From: Byssothecium circinans
Lineage: Eukaryota; Ascomycota; Dothideomycetes; Pleosporales; Massarinaceae
Length of the DNA: 64,000 nucleotides
Reading direction: 5' to 3'
Assembly (NCBI GenBank): GCA_010015675.1
Contig: ML976978.1
Coordinates: 620,790 to 684,789, forward strand
Positions within the stretch are counted from its first letter, which is position 1. Each line of letters opens with the position of its first letter. Both the position numbers and the translations under genes were made by a program. This document shows positions 23,655-34,709 of the stretch, piece after piece. Below the pieces are notes generated by a model. The model saw only the letters and a list, made by a program, of their open reading frames with translations, did not search any database and was not told where the DNA came from.

Positions 23655-23876
23655 ATGGTCGGCTCAAACACCATCCCCTTCTCCGGTGCCACCACCCCGG
23701 TGACTCAACCCACCACCCGCTCAAACTCCGTCCACGAGGGCTCCGCGGCGCAGAAACACTCCGTCAAGAAGCTCTGGAAGGACATCAAGCACGCCGTCGC
23801 TGAGCATCACCAGAGCGTCAACGCCGCCTATCTCAGCTACTACGGCCAGGGCGCTAGTGCCCCGAGACACTCGTGA
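23655..23876 (+). CDS. small 73-residue protein, unknown function
   Basis: ATG in a good context (cacaATGG). The protein has a Ser/Thr/Pro-rich, probably disordered first half (residues 1-30) and a compact amphipathic second half, KKLWKDIKHAVAEHHQSVNAAYLSYYGQG, rich in His, Lys and Tyr. The frame is well separated from other genes, has a TATA box and a leader free of upstream ATGs, and no intron. I do not recognise a family; small helical proteins of this make-up in filamentous fungi are often stress- or growth-phase-induced, but that is speculation. It is supported as a gene by promoter layout and composition rather than homology. Confidence 0.6.
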   Translation: MVGSNTIPFSGATTPVTQPTTRSNSVHEGSAAQKHSVKKLWKDIKHAVAEHHQSVNAAYLSYYGQGASAPRHS

Positions 23877-24505
23877 AAGACGACTTCGAAGATTTGGACG
23901 AAATGTGTTAGGAGATCAACATCATGAAGTGCAGGAGTGGATGAGATAGTGTGGAGATGATAGAGAGTTATGGGGTAGGGAAGGCGACGAGGGGACTCGG
24001 GTGGAGGAAGAAACGACAATGAAGAGTGGGGATAGGTTCTGGCGACGGAAAGGGGAATGAGGGAACAAAAGTGCTTTTTATCGCGATATACCATGGACGG
24101 GAAACGACTGGAGGGCTTGCGGTGCTCCGGAGCATCTGCAGTCTCATAGCCTAATCTTTAATACTGAAATCTTGAACTCAAACATCTGTCTTTCCCTCAA
24201 CGACACTGTGGCTGTCTGCTCTTTGGTGCTCTAAATAATGTAATCTTGTGCTCAAAGTCTGGTAGCATTTTACTGATTCCCCACGTCAAAGCTCTGCCCC
24301 GATCTTGCAAGCTAGACGCCGGGGTTGTTGAGGCCATACGATGAAGTGTGATAGCAAGAAAGTCACTGCAAAGACCGAAGTTTCAGCGATGTCATGTGAG
24401 CTAAACGAGATCTTTTATTCTTGAGTGAATGTTATCCCATCCTCAAGCGTCCAGAAGAGATGCATTCTATAATACACATCCCCACCTTTCCCCCGTTCTA
24501 TATCA
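23877..24505. other. convergent 3' region
   Basis: Between the 3' ends of the small gene and the GH5-like gene. No coding sequence recognised. Confidence 0.45.
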
Positions 24506-26659
24506 TCACACAGGAGCCGTAGCCGCAGCCGCAGCCGCCCCCGTAGCAACTACCTCCTCCCTCGGAATCTGAACCCGCATAGCCTCATCCCTAACTTTAT
24601 TCGGGCCCCGTTCCATATTCCTCGGTCCCGCATTCCACCCAGCCCCCTTCCGACTCCCCCAAGTATCCCTCCCACTCTTCGCCGCCACCTTGCGCTTTGC
24701 CGGATAATCGCACCTGCCGTGCCTATTACAAAATCCCGTCTTACACGTATTATTGCTCTTGCACTTCGCGCCGAGGCAAGCATCGTCGGAACCACAGGCA
24801 GTACACAGACCCCACGAGCAGAACTCGTCGGCGGAGCAGTGGGATGCGTTTGTGCAGGGATTGGTGCGGTGAGAGGGAGATGATGGAGAGGAGGAGGGGA
24901 GACGGCAGATAGGGCGCATGCGGAAGGGGTCCGAGGAGTCGAGAGCGCAGGATCCGATGAGGCTGGAAGGGTTATTGTAGAGGGTTGATTTGCGGGTATC
25001 TGCTGGTTCGATGGAGAGGCGTGCGGTGCATCTTTGGCAGAGGCCGTCTTCGCAGGTGAGGTGTGAGAGGCACGGCTTCTTGCTGTTGCAGCTATCGTCT
25101 ATTTTTCCCGGTTGCGACTCGCTGGGTTTCTGGCAGATGCTGTTTTTGCAGATCAGGTCTGGACTGCATCCGTCGGGAGCGTCGCAGAGGAAGCCTTCGC
25201 AGCCAAAGGTACAGTCGCTGTGTTCGGGGATGTAGGGGTTCATGGCGACGTGTGTTAGGTTGGTAAGGCTTCGTTTGGGCGCCGAGAGGTACTTGGCCCA
25301 GTTGAAATTTGAGCGGGTGTTGTAGGCGCGGGAGAGGATGTTTTTCAGGGCGCCGATGGCGAAGTTGTCTTCGCGTGTGAGGCTGACTTTTGCGGTTGTT
25401 CCCTCGTCGTGGATTGTGAGGTATGAGTATAGCTGTCGTTGTTAGACAAAAAACTGAAGCTCATGGAAAAGATGATACCTACCCAAGGGATACCACGGCG
25501 GTTCAGTGCATTTCCTTGATCAAAGATGGCTTGCTTTTTGTACATCAACCCAAGATCAGTCTTCTTGAATGACCACTCTTCAACCAGAAGCAACTTCTTG
25601 CCCAAAGCACGTGCAGTCAGTGTATTCCCAGGGAGGAACATATTCGCCCATGGAGTTGCAGCGGTGGCGCTACCGTCCTGCCCTTGAGCAAAATACCCAT
25701 GGATACCAATAACATCGACAGCAGGGCAGTCAAACGCAGAGTCCGGGAAGTTCTGGGTTCCAGTAGCTGATTGAGATCCGGAGATACCACCGGTGATAAC
25801 TGCGATTCCACTCTTTCCCAGTCCGATCTTCTCTTTGAGATGGGTGGCCATTATACAGAGCCAGGCCTCCCCAGCAACGATGGGGTGGATGCCTGCCCAT
25901 GGCTCATTTTGGAGGTCGACACCAAGAATCACTTCGCTCAATTCGCTCCAAGGTCTACCCTTGAAGTTCTTCGAGGGATAGTGGTTGAAGAACACTTCGA
26001 GACGGGTTTTGTACAGCTCCCTGTCTGGTAGGTGTTAGTACTTATTTACTGTAGGCGCAATACATCTCCCCTTACACTCATCGACACTATAGAAGTCAAG
26101 GAAAGCCGGCTTGAGTTTCTCGCAGTAAGCATCGCATGGTACGTCGTTCGAGCCCCGAAGCGCATGTGCATCATGTGGTGCGATAATGACTTTGACTTGA
26201 CCTATTATCATTGTTAGAAGACATGGTTATTCTCGGAGAGTCGGACATACCCCTTGATATCCGATGGATGGATGCCATGGTATCATCGATCTGGTCAAGC
26301 ATGCTTTTATCGAACTCGCCTAAGGTGGGTTCGGGCTGTAAATATTAGTGGCTGAATGTGTTATGAGCAGCAAATTCATACATCGCCATGGTCTTTGTCA
26401 CCCCGAACTAGGACACAGTCAGCGATCGATTGCGTTCATTCCATTGTTAAGACTCACTGAACAACCGAATGACCCTCGCATTCGACTTGACCACTTTTGT
26501 AATGATCTCATCTCTATAGTTCGGCTCTAAAAATTGTAACTGCGGAAAGTTCACGCCTCCAAAAGAAAAGTTATCTGCCGAGATCCTCAAGTCTGCAGCC
26601 ACAAACCTCGTCAACGCAGCAACCGAGACCAAAGACGCAAAAATGCTTGGGAGAAACAT
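24506..26659 (-). CDS. secreted GH5-like glycoside hydrolase with cysteine-rich tail
   Basis: Predicted 633 residues in six exons: 26659-26458, 26407-26382, 26335-26251, 26201-26078, 26020-25483, 25432-24506. All five introns are 46-57 nt with GT-AG ends; the fourth has a perfect TACTAAC branch site. Exon 2 is only 26 nt. The signal peptide is MFLPSIFASLVSVAALTRFVAA. The barrel shows FSFGGVNF, DLQNEPW with the acid/base Glu near residue 185, DVIGIHGYF, and LLLVEEWSF with the nucleophile Glu near 293-294, the layout of clan A GH5-type cellulases and mannanases. From about residue 399 to 565 follow some 28 cysteines in spaced blocks, resembling Dickkopf-like or other disulfide-rich modules known behind fungal GH5-type enzymes. 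Substrate cannot be read from sequence. It acts outside the cell. Confidence 0.85.
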
Positions 26660-27539
26660 CGTGATCCAAATTATCTCGAGAACTATGAATGGCTTCCACA
26701 AGTATTCCAGAAGGCCGTGATCGTGTTATAAGTCTGGACAGTGACCTTTTGGACACGTTGTAGAGGAGCACCTATAACCACTTGTTACTAGTTGATGCTA
26801 AGGTCTGATCGTTAATATAGAGAGCATGAGGCTGTCCACGTATATTAATTGCTGCCGGATTGGGCCAATCATGCCGAGGCCAGAGTCTGCATGACCAGAT
26901 GGAAAACCTGGGGTGCGGAAATGTATTTGTGGCCTCAACTGGCCTACGAAAAGTACATCAGAAGCTGTTACGACCACTGTTGACACGGACTATTTGAAGA
27001 AGGTGCTCATGAATGAGGGTGTGATGGAGTGACCACGCCAAGAAGTGGCGGATAAATTCACGGTGATGCGGACCGGACCTTAGTGATTGGTAGGACGCCT
27101 GCAAAAGTTACCTGATGCGGTCTTAGATGTATTACATAAGTTTCATCGTCTATAGAAGGGCTTAGTCCCTACAGTACGAGGGTAAGCCTTGGAGAGGTTT
27201 TCAGGCTCGAAAACTTCGGGAAGCGTATCTAGACTTTGAACTCTTGATTACCATGAGAAGCTCATTAGTCTCATCATCGTCGCTTGTGCGACGTTTTCTT
27301 TCCGGGGACGTCACGCACGTTTCGGAAACCAAGTCATCTGCTTTCAGGAATTGGTTTCGACGGGGTCTCGATGAAGACTTGCGACGCTCAGCATACGCGA
27401 TTATCGATCGGTACCAGATCGCTAGTGGGCATGTCGTACTTCACCAAGTGGCACGGCTGCAATATACCAGCTTCTTCCTACGATCCGCGAACAGTATCGA
27501 GGCGAGGTAGCGTTGTGTATAGCAAGCGCAAGGGGGTTA
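26660..27539. other. intergenic stretch
   Basis: Promoter side of the GH5-like gene and 3' side of the Cnl2-like gene. No frame in it carries a recognisable motif. Confidence 0.45.
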
Positions 27540-28164
27540 TCATCTAGTCGGAATGGTGCAGACAGCTTCTAGTCGTTTTAGTGTAGCCAGCACCTCCTCC
27601 CTCATGTCTTCACCAGTGGCAGACTGGGCAAACCGGCCGTGTCGGAGGTCGCTAAGGGCGCCGACAGCCTCCTGAACCTCCACAAGCATGCTCTGACTCT
27701 CCTCTTCCAGCTCTGATATTTGTGATTCAAGACTCTCGCATGCTTCTTCGATACTCGCGTGCACTGTCTGCAGCGTGTGGGGTTTTTTGCGTCCATCGTT
27801 GGAGAACTGGACTGGTCAGGAACATACAAGAGATGGGCAAGAGGATGAGAAGTACCTCCTGCTCCATCTGAAGCTCAACTAGGTTCAAGCCAGCCACATT
27901 GGCGTCGTCCATCTGCCGTCTGTCCTTTGCATACTCACGCTTGAGCTGCTTCGATCGCTTGACCTCGGCGGCAATGTCCTGGCGCACAACCTCAATGTCC
28001 CTCTCCCGGAGTGTGTAGAGTTCGCGATAAAGCTCTTTGATAGCTGGATTCGACCGGTGGCCTTTGGGAAAGATGTCGGTGAACTGACGGAGCGTCATGA
28101 AGTCGCGCAACGACGCGGGAACGATGAGAAAGTCGGAGAGTAGCTTGGCCTCGTAGGATGGCAT
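27540..28164 (-). CDS. Cnl2/Nkp2-family kinetochore protein
   Basis: Predicted 191 residues in two exons, 28164-27856 and 27806-27540, with a 49-nt intron (donor GTACTT, branch CTGAC, acceptor TCCAG) that joins MEQE to FSNDGRKKPHTLQ. The opening MPSYEAKLLSDFLIVPASL and the following LRQFTDIFPK are characteristic of the Cnl2/NKP2 family (PF09447), subunits of the inner kinetochore CCAN (COMA-associated Nkp1-Nkp2 in yeast). The second half is acidic and coiled-coil-like (EEACESLESQISELEEESQ), as expected for an Nkp1-Nkp2 heterodimer. It is divergent from the Eaf3 gene across 411 bp. A downstream acceptor (TGCAG) would also keep the frame but drop 13 residues. Confidence 0.82.
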
Positions 28165-28575
28165 GGTGACAGCGATGTTGGTTGCGCGCGATTTGAAGGT
28201 AGGGAGAAGAGTTTAGATTGAAGTGACGTGAGGTTGGTGTCCAGTGTTGTGGAGTGGAGTGGGTGAGCGTAGGGCTGAGGAGCCTGCATATCGGAGCGCG
28301 TCGCGTCTTTGGCCCGAGCGTGGAAAACTCACGAGGCCTTGCCAGCATCACGCTTTCATCGACATATCGCCGACTCGCCAACGTAACTGCCATCCTTTTA
28401 AGACAGTGAATCGGATAGAACCCGTGACATGTGCTGACGAGCGGTCGTGCTAGAGCCCCCCGCAACAACGCGCCATCTGTGGTCCAAGGTGAAGCACCGG
28501 ACTCCTTACGCCTCAACAGTACTCAAGTACTCCCGACAACCCCAATCTCCTACCTTCTAAGAATCATCATCAGCC
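28165..28575. promoter_or_regulatory. divergent promoter, Cnl2-like / Eaf3-like
   Basis: 411 bp between the start codons of two head-to-head chromatin genes. No TATA element is apparent on either side, as is common for housekeeping genes. Confidence 0.5.
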
Positions 28576-29893
28576 ATGGCGCCGGCACAGGCTCCTGAGC
28601 CTCAGTTCAAGAAGGACGAGAAGGCGCTATGCTTCCATCACGAGTTGCTATATGAGGCAAAGGTCCTGGATGTGCAGCTTGTGGACGAGAGCGACAAAAA
28701 GAGTGGCTATGAATACAAAGTCCATTACAAGGGCTGGAAGAATACGTAAGTGTAGTTTCTCTGTCTGCTTCCACGTTTGTCCAAGCTTCCACGTCGTCTC
28801 TGTTCGTTTACGTTTGCCTCGTTCACATCTCTCTCCACTTCAACACAACTGCTGTGCTTCTCGCTCCTGTGACCTGGCCTATCAAACCTCTACATTCAAA
28901 AGCGTCGAATAGTACTGTGCCTCGGTTTACTGACGTACTGAAGCTGGGACGACTGGGTGCCTGAGGATCGCCTCCGTAAACTCACGCAAGAAAACCGGGA
29001 GCTGGCAAACAGTCTGCGACACGAAGTGCTAGCCGCCCAACGTGCTGCTCGAGCGCAACCCGCACCTTCTAAGAAGAAAACGCAGGGCTCAACCCGAGGT
29101 AGTGAAGAGCGGCAGATGTCCGCCTCCGCCGCAGGACCTCGAGGCCAAAAGAGGATGCGGGATCACGACCTCGAGAAGGTAAGCGATTTCAACTCGATCA
29201 CCTTGAGAAAACAACCCCGCTCTTCCCCGCCTTCATTTCTTGGATCCAGAATCCACTGACAATCTAACAGGAAGAAGTCTTCCAGAACAAGCTCGCAGTG
29301 AGGATTCTGATGCCGGACCGACTGAAGAGCCTTCTCGTCGACGACTGGGAGAATGTCACCAAAAACCTGCAGCTAGTGCAACTCCCATCTAAGAAACCCG
29401 CTGCTGTCATCTTGGACGCTTACTACGATTATGCCTGCTCTCTCAAGGATCGCCGCCAAGCCGAGACTGACATCCTCGAGGAGGTCATCGCAGGTCTGAA
29501 AGAGTACTTCAACAAGAGCCTTGGTCGCATCCTCCTCTACCGATTCGAGCGTGAGCAGTTCTACGACATCCATAAGGAGATTGAGAACCCGAATTCAGAT
29601 CTGAGTGACAAGTCGCTGGTGGAGATCTACGGCGGCGAGCATCTACTCCGTCTCTTCGGTATGCCGCCAACCTCTCATATCTTGAAGCTCCTTTGCTAAT
29701 AGTTATAGTCTCCATGCCCGAGTTGATTGCGCAAACCAACATGGATGTCCAGGCCGTCAATCGTCTCCGGGAAGAGCTCTCGGCGATGACACACTGGCTA
29801 CAGAAAGAGCCACAGTGCACCGAGTTCTTCAAGTCAGTCTATGAGAATCCCGGCCAGGCATACATCGACAAGGTCAAGACTAGCACGAGCTAG
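28576..29893 (+). CDS. EAF3: Eaf3/MRG15-type chromatin protein
   Basis: Predicted 325 residues in four exons: 28576-28745, 28944-29178, 29271-29658, 29709-29893; introns are 198, 92 and 50 nt. The N-terminal chromo barrel is clear (VLCFHHE-type opening as ALCFHHELLYEAKVLDVQ, then [24 protein letters not shown], the aromatic cage region). A charged linker (KKKTQG...KRMRDHDLEKEE) leads to the MRG domain, from about residue 145 to the end, including VDDWENVTKNLQL, VIAGLKEYFNKSLGRILLYRFER and GGEHLLRLFVSMPELI. Eaf3 binds H3K36me and is shared by the NuA4 acetyltransferase and Rpd3S deacetylase complexes. The last intron joins LF to VSMPEL exactly. Length is normal for fungal members. Confidence 0.95.
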
Positions 29894-30123
29894 ACCTTGG
29901 AAGGATGGTGGTCTTCACTTTTGTATAACTATTTGGCATGCATGGCTTTGGTATTCCTTCATTTGCAGGGTGCTAGCCTCCGTAAGGGGCTGGGAACGAC
30001 ATGGTTTCGACTTTGGAGGTCTTTTTAACGTTATGGCAGTCCATGCTTATAAATGTGGCGTTTTTGTAGTCATTACCTCCGTAAAATAGCATGCCCTCCA
30101 ACAGTCACTGGGGTTCCTTCTTG

Positions 30124-30864
30124 TTATGACCCCTTGATCACCTTCTCCAAAACCCCGACAGCCCACTCCAAACACAAACCCATATCACCCTCCGCCTCCC
30201 TCGGCATCCCCTCAATCCCAATATCTCTACAAACAGCCCCATCCAGCTCGCCCTCCACATTCCCTCCTTCAAACAAAAATCGATGATCTGCCACATAATT
30301 TGGCCACACAATTTGATCCACATACCCCGGCGGATCCTCCCAGAACCCTTCCAACGTAACATAGCCGCTCCTCGCCTCCCGCCTCTTCTTCGCCGTCGCA
30401 TAGCTCGTCCGCAAAAAGAGGCGTACGTCGAAGAGGGACCGAATATCTTTCATATCATTGCTGAAGAGAAGAAAGCCATCCACAATGACAACTCGCCGCG
30501 TCCATCCCTGATCCCTCAATAAACTCTGAACACGCTCTTTCAGCTCAGAGATGAAAGTGGGAGAGACGGCATGCTCGCCGACGCTGTTTTGATCTTCCTT
30601 GCTGGCGAAGGTTGCGGGGATGGTTCCGTGGTCTTTGATGTGGGCGAGGGTGCTTCGCAGGAGGGGCAGGTCAAGAGATTCGAGGCAGTCCCAGTCCTGG
30701 ATGCCGTTTTTGATGGGGATCTCGGCGTCGGTGAGGTAGAAGTCGTCGAGGTGGAGGATGGTGAGTTGGTGGGGCGGGAAGATGTCGCGGAGCAGGCGCG
30801 AGAGGGTGGTCTTGCCCGAGGAGGAAGGACCGGATATGCCGACGAGGAGGGGCGGTTGGGGCAT
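30124..30864 (-). CDS. NRK1: nicotinamide riboside kinase
   Basis: Single exon, 246 residues from the ATG at 30864. The P-loop is VGISGPSSSGKTT (residues 8-20), followed by HLDDFYLTD (38-46) and the substrate-binding DWDCLESLD (about 58-66). VVIVDGFLLF gives the second beta-strand with its acidic residue, and RREARSGYVTLEGFWEDPPGYVDQIVWPNYV matches the lid and ribose-binding part of Nrk1. The enzyme phosphorylates nicotinamide riboside to NMN in NAD+ salvage. Uridine kinases share the fold but lack the EGFWEDPPGYVD segment. The gene is head-to-head with the ARMH3-like gene over 227 bp. Confidence 0.93.
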   Translation of the reverse strand: MPQPPLLVGISGPSSSGKTTLSRLLRDIFPPHQLTILHLDDFYLTDAEIPIKNGIQDWDCLESLDLPLLRSTLAHIKDHGTIPATFASKEDQNSVGEHAVSPTFISELKERVQSLLRDQGWTRRVVIVDGFLLFSNDMKDIRSLFDVRLFLRTSYATAKKRREARSGYVTLEGFWEDPPGYVDQIVWPNYVADHRFLFEGGNVEGELDGAVCRDIGIEGMPREAEGDMGLCLEWAVGVLEKVIKGS

Positions 30865-31091
30865 GTTGTGTGAAGTGTGTATGTTTGTGAAGTGTTTGTG
30901 AAGAGGAATTCAAGATTATCAGCCGAATCGGGCAATACGGGTGAAGGTTGTTATGTCATTGGTACAGCGTCTGCTGTGAGCGCGGGGCGGCCCGAGCCAC
31001 TATTTTGCGCACATGAAGCTTGCGACGTCGACAAGGCGCAACCAAAGCTGAGAGGAGATTGGAGTCAAGCCTCTCACATCGCCTAGTGATC
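30865..31091. promoter_or_regulatory. divergent promoter, NRK1 / ARMH3-like
   Basis: 227 bp separate the two start codons, so both promoters must share this segment. No TATA box is evident. Confidence 0.5.
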
Positions 31092-33266
31092 ATGGAGCCC
31101 TCGCCGCTCACACAGGTATCGCGGCCTGAAACCTTCCAGCCCAAGATCATCCGCCTCTACGAGACACTGTTCCGGGTGCGTGTCCCCCACCAACAAGTCG
31201 CGACCCGCATGCTAAATAGTCTACAGGAAGACGATGAGGAAGTTGAGCTTTCCGAAGGCTTCTGGGAAGAGTTTTTCCTCCACCGCCCCGACAATGCGGG
31301 CTTCAAGCGCATACTCGACGACATACCGCCCGACGAGATGCTCCATCTTCAGGCGCATTCGCAAGAGCTGTTCCAGCAAGCCATTTCACGTATAAAGCAG
31401 GCGTCGGCGCCTTCAGACGAGATCGCATTGGAGGTAGGCAGACCTGCCCTCCCTCGTACAATCGCTGGCTCACAGGCCAGACCTTGACAGTCTTCCTAGA
31501 TGCCGCCCTCACCAAGAAGTACACGAACCCGAGCTCCGATATCATTGCCGTCCTCGCCGGACTGAGCGATGCCGATGCTGTCATGTCAGAATTCGTCGCT
31601 GCCCTCGATACTGTTATACGAAACGGGAGAACAAGTATGCTGGCTGAGAGCTTTTCGGGTTTAGTTGTGCTGTGCTGATGGAAACAGTATCATTACGACT
31701 CAAGGCTGTCCGGACGACTCTCTCCATAACTGCTGCCGGTTTCCACACAGCCCTACCCTCGTACTTCACCCATCGAGATCTGTTCCCCTCGCTCATGAAG
31801 GTACGGCGATACATCAGCTTCGAAGACACTCGCTCATGTTCGATAGTTCATCCAGGATTGCGAGGACAGCGCGCAGGTCCTACCAGCGTTGTACCTCCTC
31901 GGCCTGCTGGTCAACTACAACAAGTTCGAGTTTCAGAACCCGTATAAGCTACGGCTGGACGACTTCGTAAACGATGCTATCATTCAGAAGATCATCAGGA
32001 GCTTCGGGGACAATTGCATGAGGATGAGGGATGCATATGTGGCGATCCAGGAGGATATGCCCGAGCCGTGGACGCTGGGGTCAACATTGAGCTACATTGG
32101 GCTGGGCGTGCTCTCTCCGACCTCACGACCCTCGACGCCGACTCCGGGCCTAGAAGAGTCAAAGTCGTTGTTTGCCGCATTGTATGTAGCATTTGTTCCC
32201 GTGCAACACTCGCAGCTCACTGTTATGACAGACCAGGGCCCGAAATCGGAGCGCTGCTCTCCACCTACGACTTCGCCAATGCGAACAAGGTCTTCTGCTT
32301 CAATCTTGTGTCGACACCAGCACCGAACAAAGGCGACCCTTCACCGCTGAGCGCATTCCTCTCACTAACCTCCTATCTCTCTCAGCATGCGCATCGCTCT
32401 CACAGAGCTATGCTGTACACCTATCTAAGTCTCTTCATCCTACAGATTCTTGTTGAGGACCCGGCATTGTTGAAGCGCCTATGCAGCGACGAAAGCAAGC
32501 TCGCCGTGCGGTTATGTCGACAACGGCAGCCTTTTCTCCCCCTCATAAAGGGGGAGCGAGCGCCTGTGTCGGTCATCATCGACCTCATGAGCGACGGCAT
32601 TAACCACAATCTGCGCCGGAGACTGGATGTGGAGTATTACATGTGGGTGAGCGCATCCTACACTGTTGTTGAATGCTAATTGGGAACAGTCTCTGTCTGG
32701 GCATATTGTTGCGCATCCTGTCTTATCTGAGCCGTACCAAAGTTCGCATCACACACCATTGGTCTGAGGTGTGGCGCACACTGCTCTCCTTTTTCCGATT
32801 CCTGACGACGTACGTCGACGACATTCGATCCATCCATCGATCGTCTAATATGGTCGATTTACTTGTAAATCTCCTAGCATTTGCGCTGTCGAGTGGTGAG
32901 AACTTTTTGCCTGACCCTGCGTCTTATGATGACCTCTTCTACAAGCTGGTAGAGACGGGCGACAGCCTCGCGAAATTTCGGGACGCTTTTGGATTAGGCA
33001 GCTCAAGCTCGATGCAAACTCTGGTCAACGTATCAGCGCATTATCGTGCGCTGCTCGAGGGTGGGGAAGGCAAGGCACGCAACAGAATATTGAGCCCTCG
33101 CGAGGTCAGCATTGTAATCAAGCAAGGCTATGAGACGCTATCAATCGAGGCAAACGAGGGTCTGGATCGGTGGGAACGCTTTCGGGAAGTCGATTTCAAA
33201 GTCGTTATTAAGAAGATTGCCAGAGCGGCCATTGAGGATGCCAAAGTCTTGAAAGATGACAGGTAA
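31092..33266 (+). CDS. ARMH3-like (armadillo-like helical domain, DUF1741) protein
   Basis: Predicted 643 residues in six exons: 31092-31433, 31481-31634, 31688-31800, 31847-32181, 32232-32642, 32690-33266. The five introns are 46-53 nt and all keep frame. The N-terminal part RPETFQPKIIRLYETLF and EGFWEEFFLHRPDNAGFKRILDDI, the helical middle (QVLPALYLLGLLVNYNKFEFQNPY), and a long alpha-helical C-terminal domain match C10orf76/ARMH3 proteins (PF08427). In animals ARMH3 binds GBF1 and PI4KB and supports Golgi PI4P; the fungal role is not established. Length is typical. The frame is open upstream of 31092 but only to a TTG. Confidence 0.85.
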
Positions 33267-33629
33267 AGGCACATCGATTGGCTGATCGGATGGCTCTGGA
33301 TAGGCTCAGCAATAAAAGATCCACACCGATTCCATGGAACCCACGTGCTCTAATGAGGCAGATACTCCAAGAAAAAGGTAGCCTCGACAGCTCGCCTTTT
33401 TTATCACTCCAGCTTTCGAGCCCCTCTTCATCCTCTTAACGCTTTTCTCGCACAAAAAACCGACGGTGCAGGACCCACTTTTCTTGCGTCCGCATTGCCT
33501 TTTGTCAATCTTTTCTGCGACCCTCTTTGCCACGGTCCAGGTTACCTTTTTCTTTCCACTAAACCATGTGAAAGGTGAGCTCGGCGGCATGATCCGTCGT
33601 CAATTTGATTCAGTGCTGAGTTCACATAG
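33267..33629. other. intergenic stretch
   Basis: Between the ARMH3-like gene and the orphan 359-residue gene in tandem. T/C-rich before the second ATG, consistent with a promoter and leader. No other feature. Confidence 0.45.
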
Positions 33630-34709
33630 ATGGACGCTATGGCGGGTAGCAACGCCCCAGATGAGCCACCACCGACCGCTCGCATCGAACCCCACGAACC
33701 GATGGATCGACCGCCTACTACGCTCAACATTGGACAGCCGAACGAAAACAACTCCCCACCTGCTAAGGAAGAGACGCTCGCTTCAACGCAGACGGCTCTG
33801 TCCGACAAGGGAAAGCAAGCTGTGACGGAGCAGGAGGATACCCAGGAAGAGCTTTACAGTCTCTGCAAAGTCGTCCCGTATCTCCTCGCACCAAAGAGCA
33901 TCCTGGAGCAACTTGTCGCTTTGCGTGACAAAGCAAACGCTCTTCCCGAAGGCATCTTCACCAACGAAGAAGGTGCCGACGTACTGAACCTGAAGGGAAT
34001 GTCATCCCTCGACAAGGCCATGGTGCTCGTGCTGTACCTCCTCACGCAGACAGTGCACCCGGGGCCAGTCGAGGACATGTTGAAGATGTTCAATTGCATC
34101 GACAACAAGCTCATACTCTGGAAGCACATGGGTGAAAAGCTCCCGCCCGAGCGCACCCATGTCGGACTCTATGATTTCGCTCAAATGGTAACCGACTGGT
34201 CGCAAACCTGCAACCCAGCCTTGGTTGCAGACGACTACCCATGGGTCGTCACACCATGGGTCAAGATCATCTCGTACCTCAAGCGGCGCCGCATTCCTAT
34301 CGAGTCCGTCGAAATCGAGGAATACGAGGAATGGACCATGCTGCCGGAAGACATGCTAGAGAAACGACTGGACAGCTTCGTGGCCAGCGGCAAGATGGAT
34401 AAGAACGCTCGCTATTCACATCTACGCAGCCTCACTTCAGCCACTAAGGTCAGGAAGGGCATGTTGGGCAATGTCCTTCATATCCAGCTGCCTAACCCTA
34501 CCGATCCGACACTCCTTGGCGCCAAACGCTTCTCCCACAAGCATCCTCTAGGGCAAATCGTCGACTATAGCGAGGAGCGCCACGATAACGCTCTTCTGCC
34601 AGAGGAGAGGGAGAAGGATCTGCTGGAGAGGCTTGAAGGTGCTCCGCAGGCGGTGACGGGACGGAGGCGTCTCAAGGCTTGGTTAGCGAGATTGAAAGGG
34701 CGCAGTTAA
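33630..34709 (+). CDS. orphan 359-residue protein
   Basis: Single uninterrupted frame from the ATG at 33630 with coding-like composition. Residues 1-70 are Pro/Glu/Gln-rich and likely disordered. From about 75 to 270 the protein is predicted to be compact and helical, with VVPYLLAPKSILEQLVALRDKA and LDKAMVLVLYLLTQTVHPG, and a Trp-rich stretch with WSQTC, YPWVVTPWVKII. The C-terminus is basic (GRRRLKAWLARLKG). No signal peptide or TM helix is apparent. I do not recognise the family. The length of the frame, absence of stops and amino-acid make-up support it as a real gene. Confidence 0.68.
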   Translation: MDAMAGSNAPDEPPPTARIEPHEPMDRPPTTLNIGQPNENNSPPAKEETLASTQTALSDKGKQAVTEQEDTQEELYSLCKVVPYLLAPKSILEQLVALRDKANALPEGIFTNEEGADVLNLKGMSSLDKAMVLVLYLLTQTVHPGPVEDMLKMFNCIDNKLILWKHMGEKLPPERTHVGLYDFAQMVTDWSQTCNPALVADDYPWVVTPWVKIISYLKRRRIPIESVEIEEYEEWTMLPEDMLEKRLDSFVASGKMDKNARYSHLRSLTSATKVRKGMLGNVLHIQLPNPTDPTLLGAKRFSHKHPLGQIVDYSEERHDNALLPEEREKDLLERLEGAPQAVTGRRRLKAWLARLKGRS

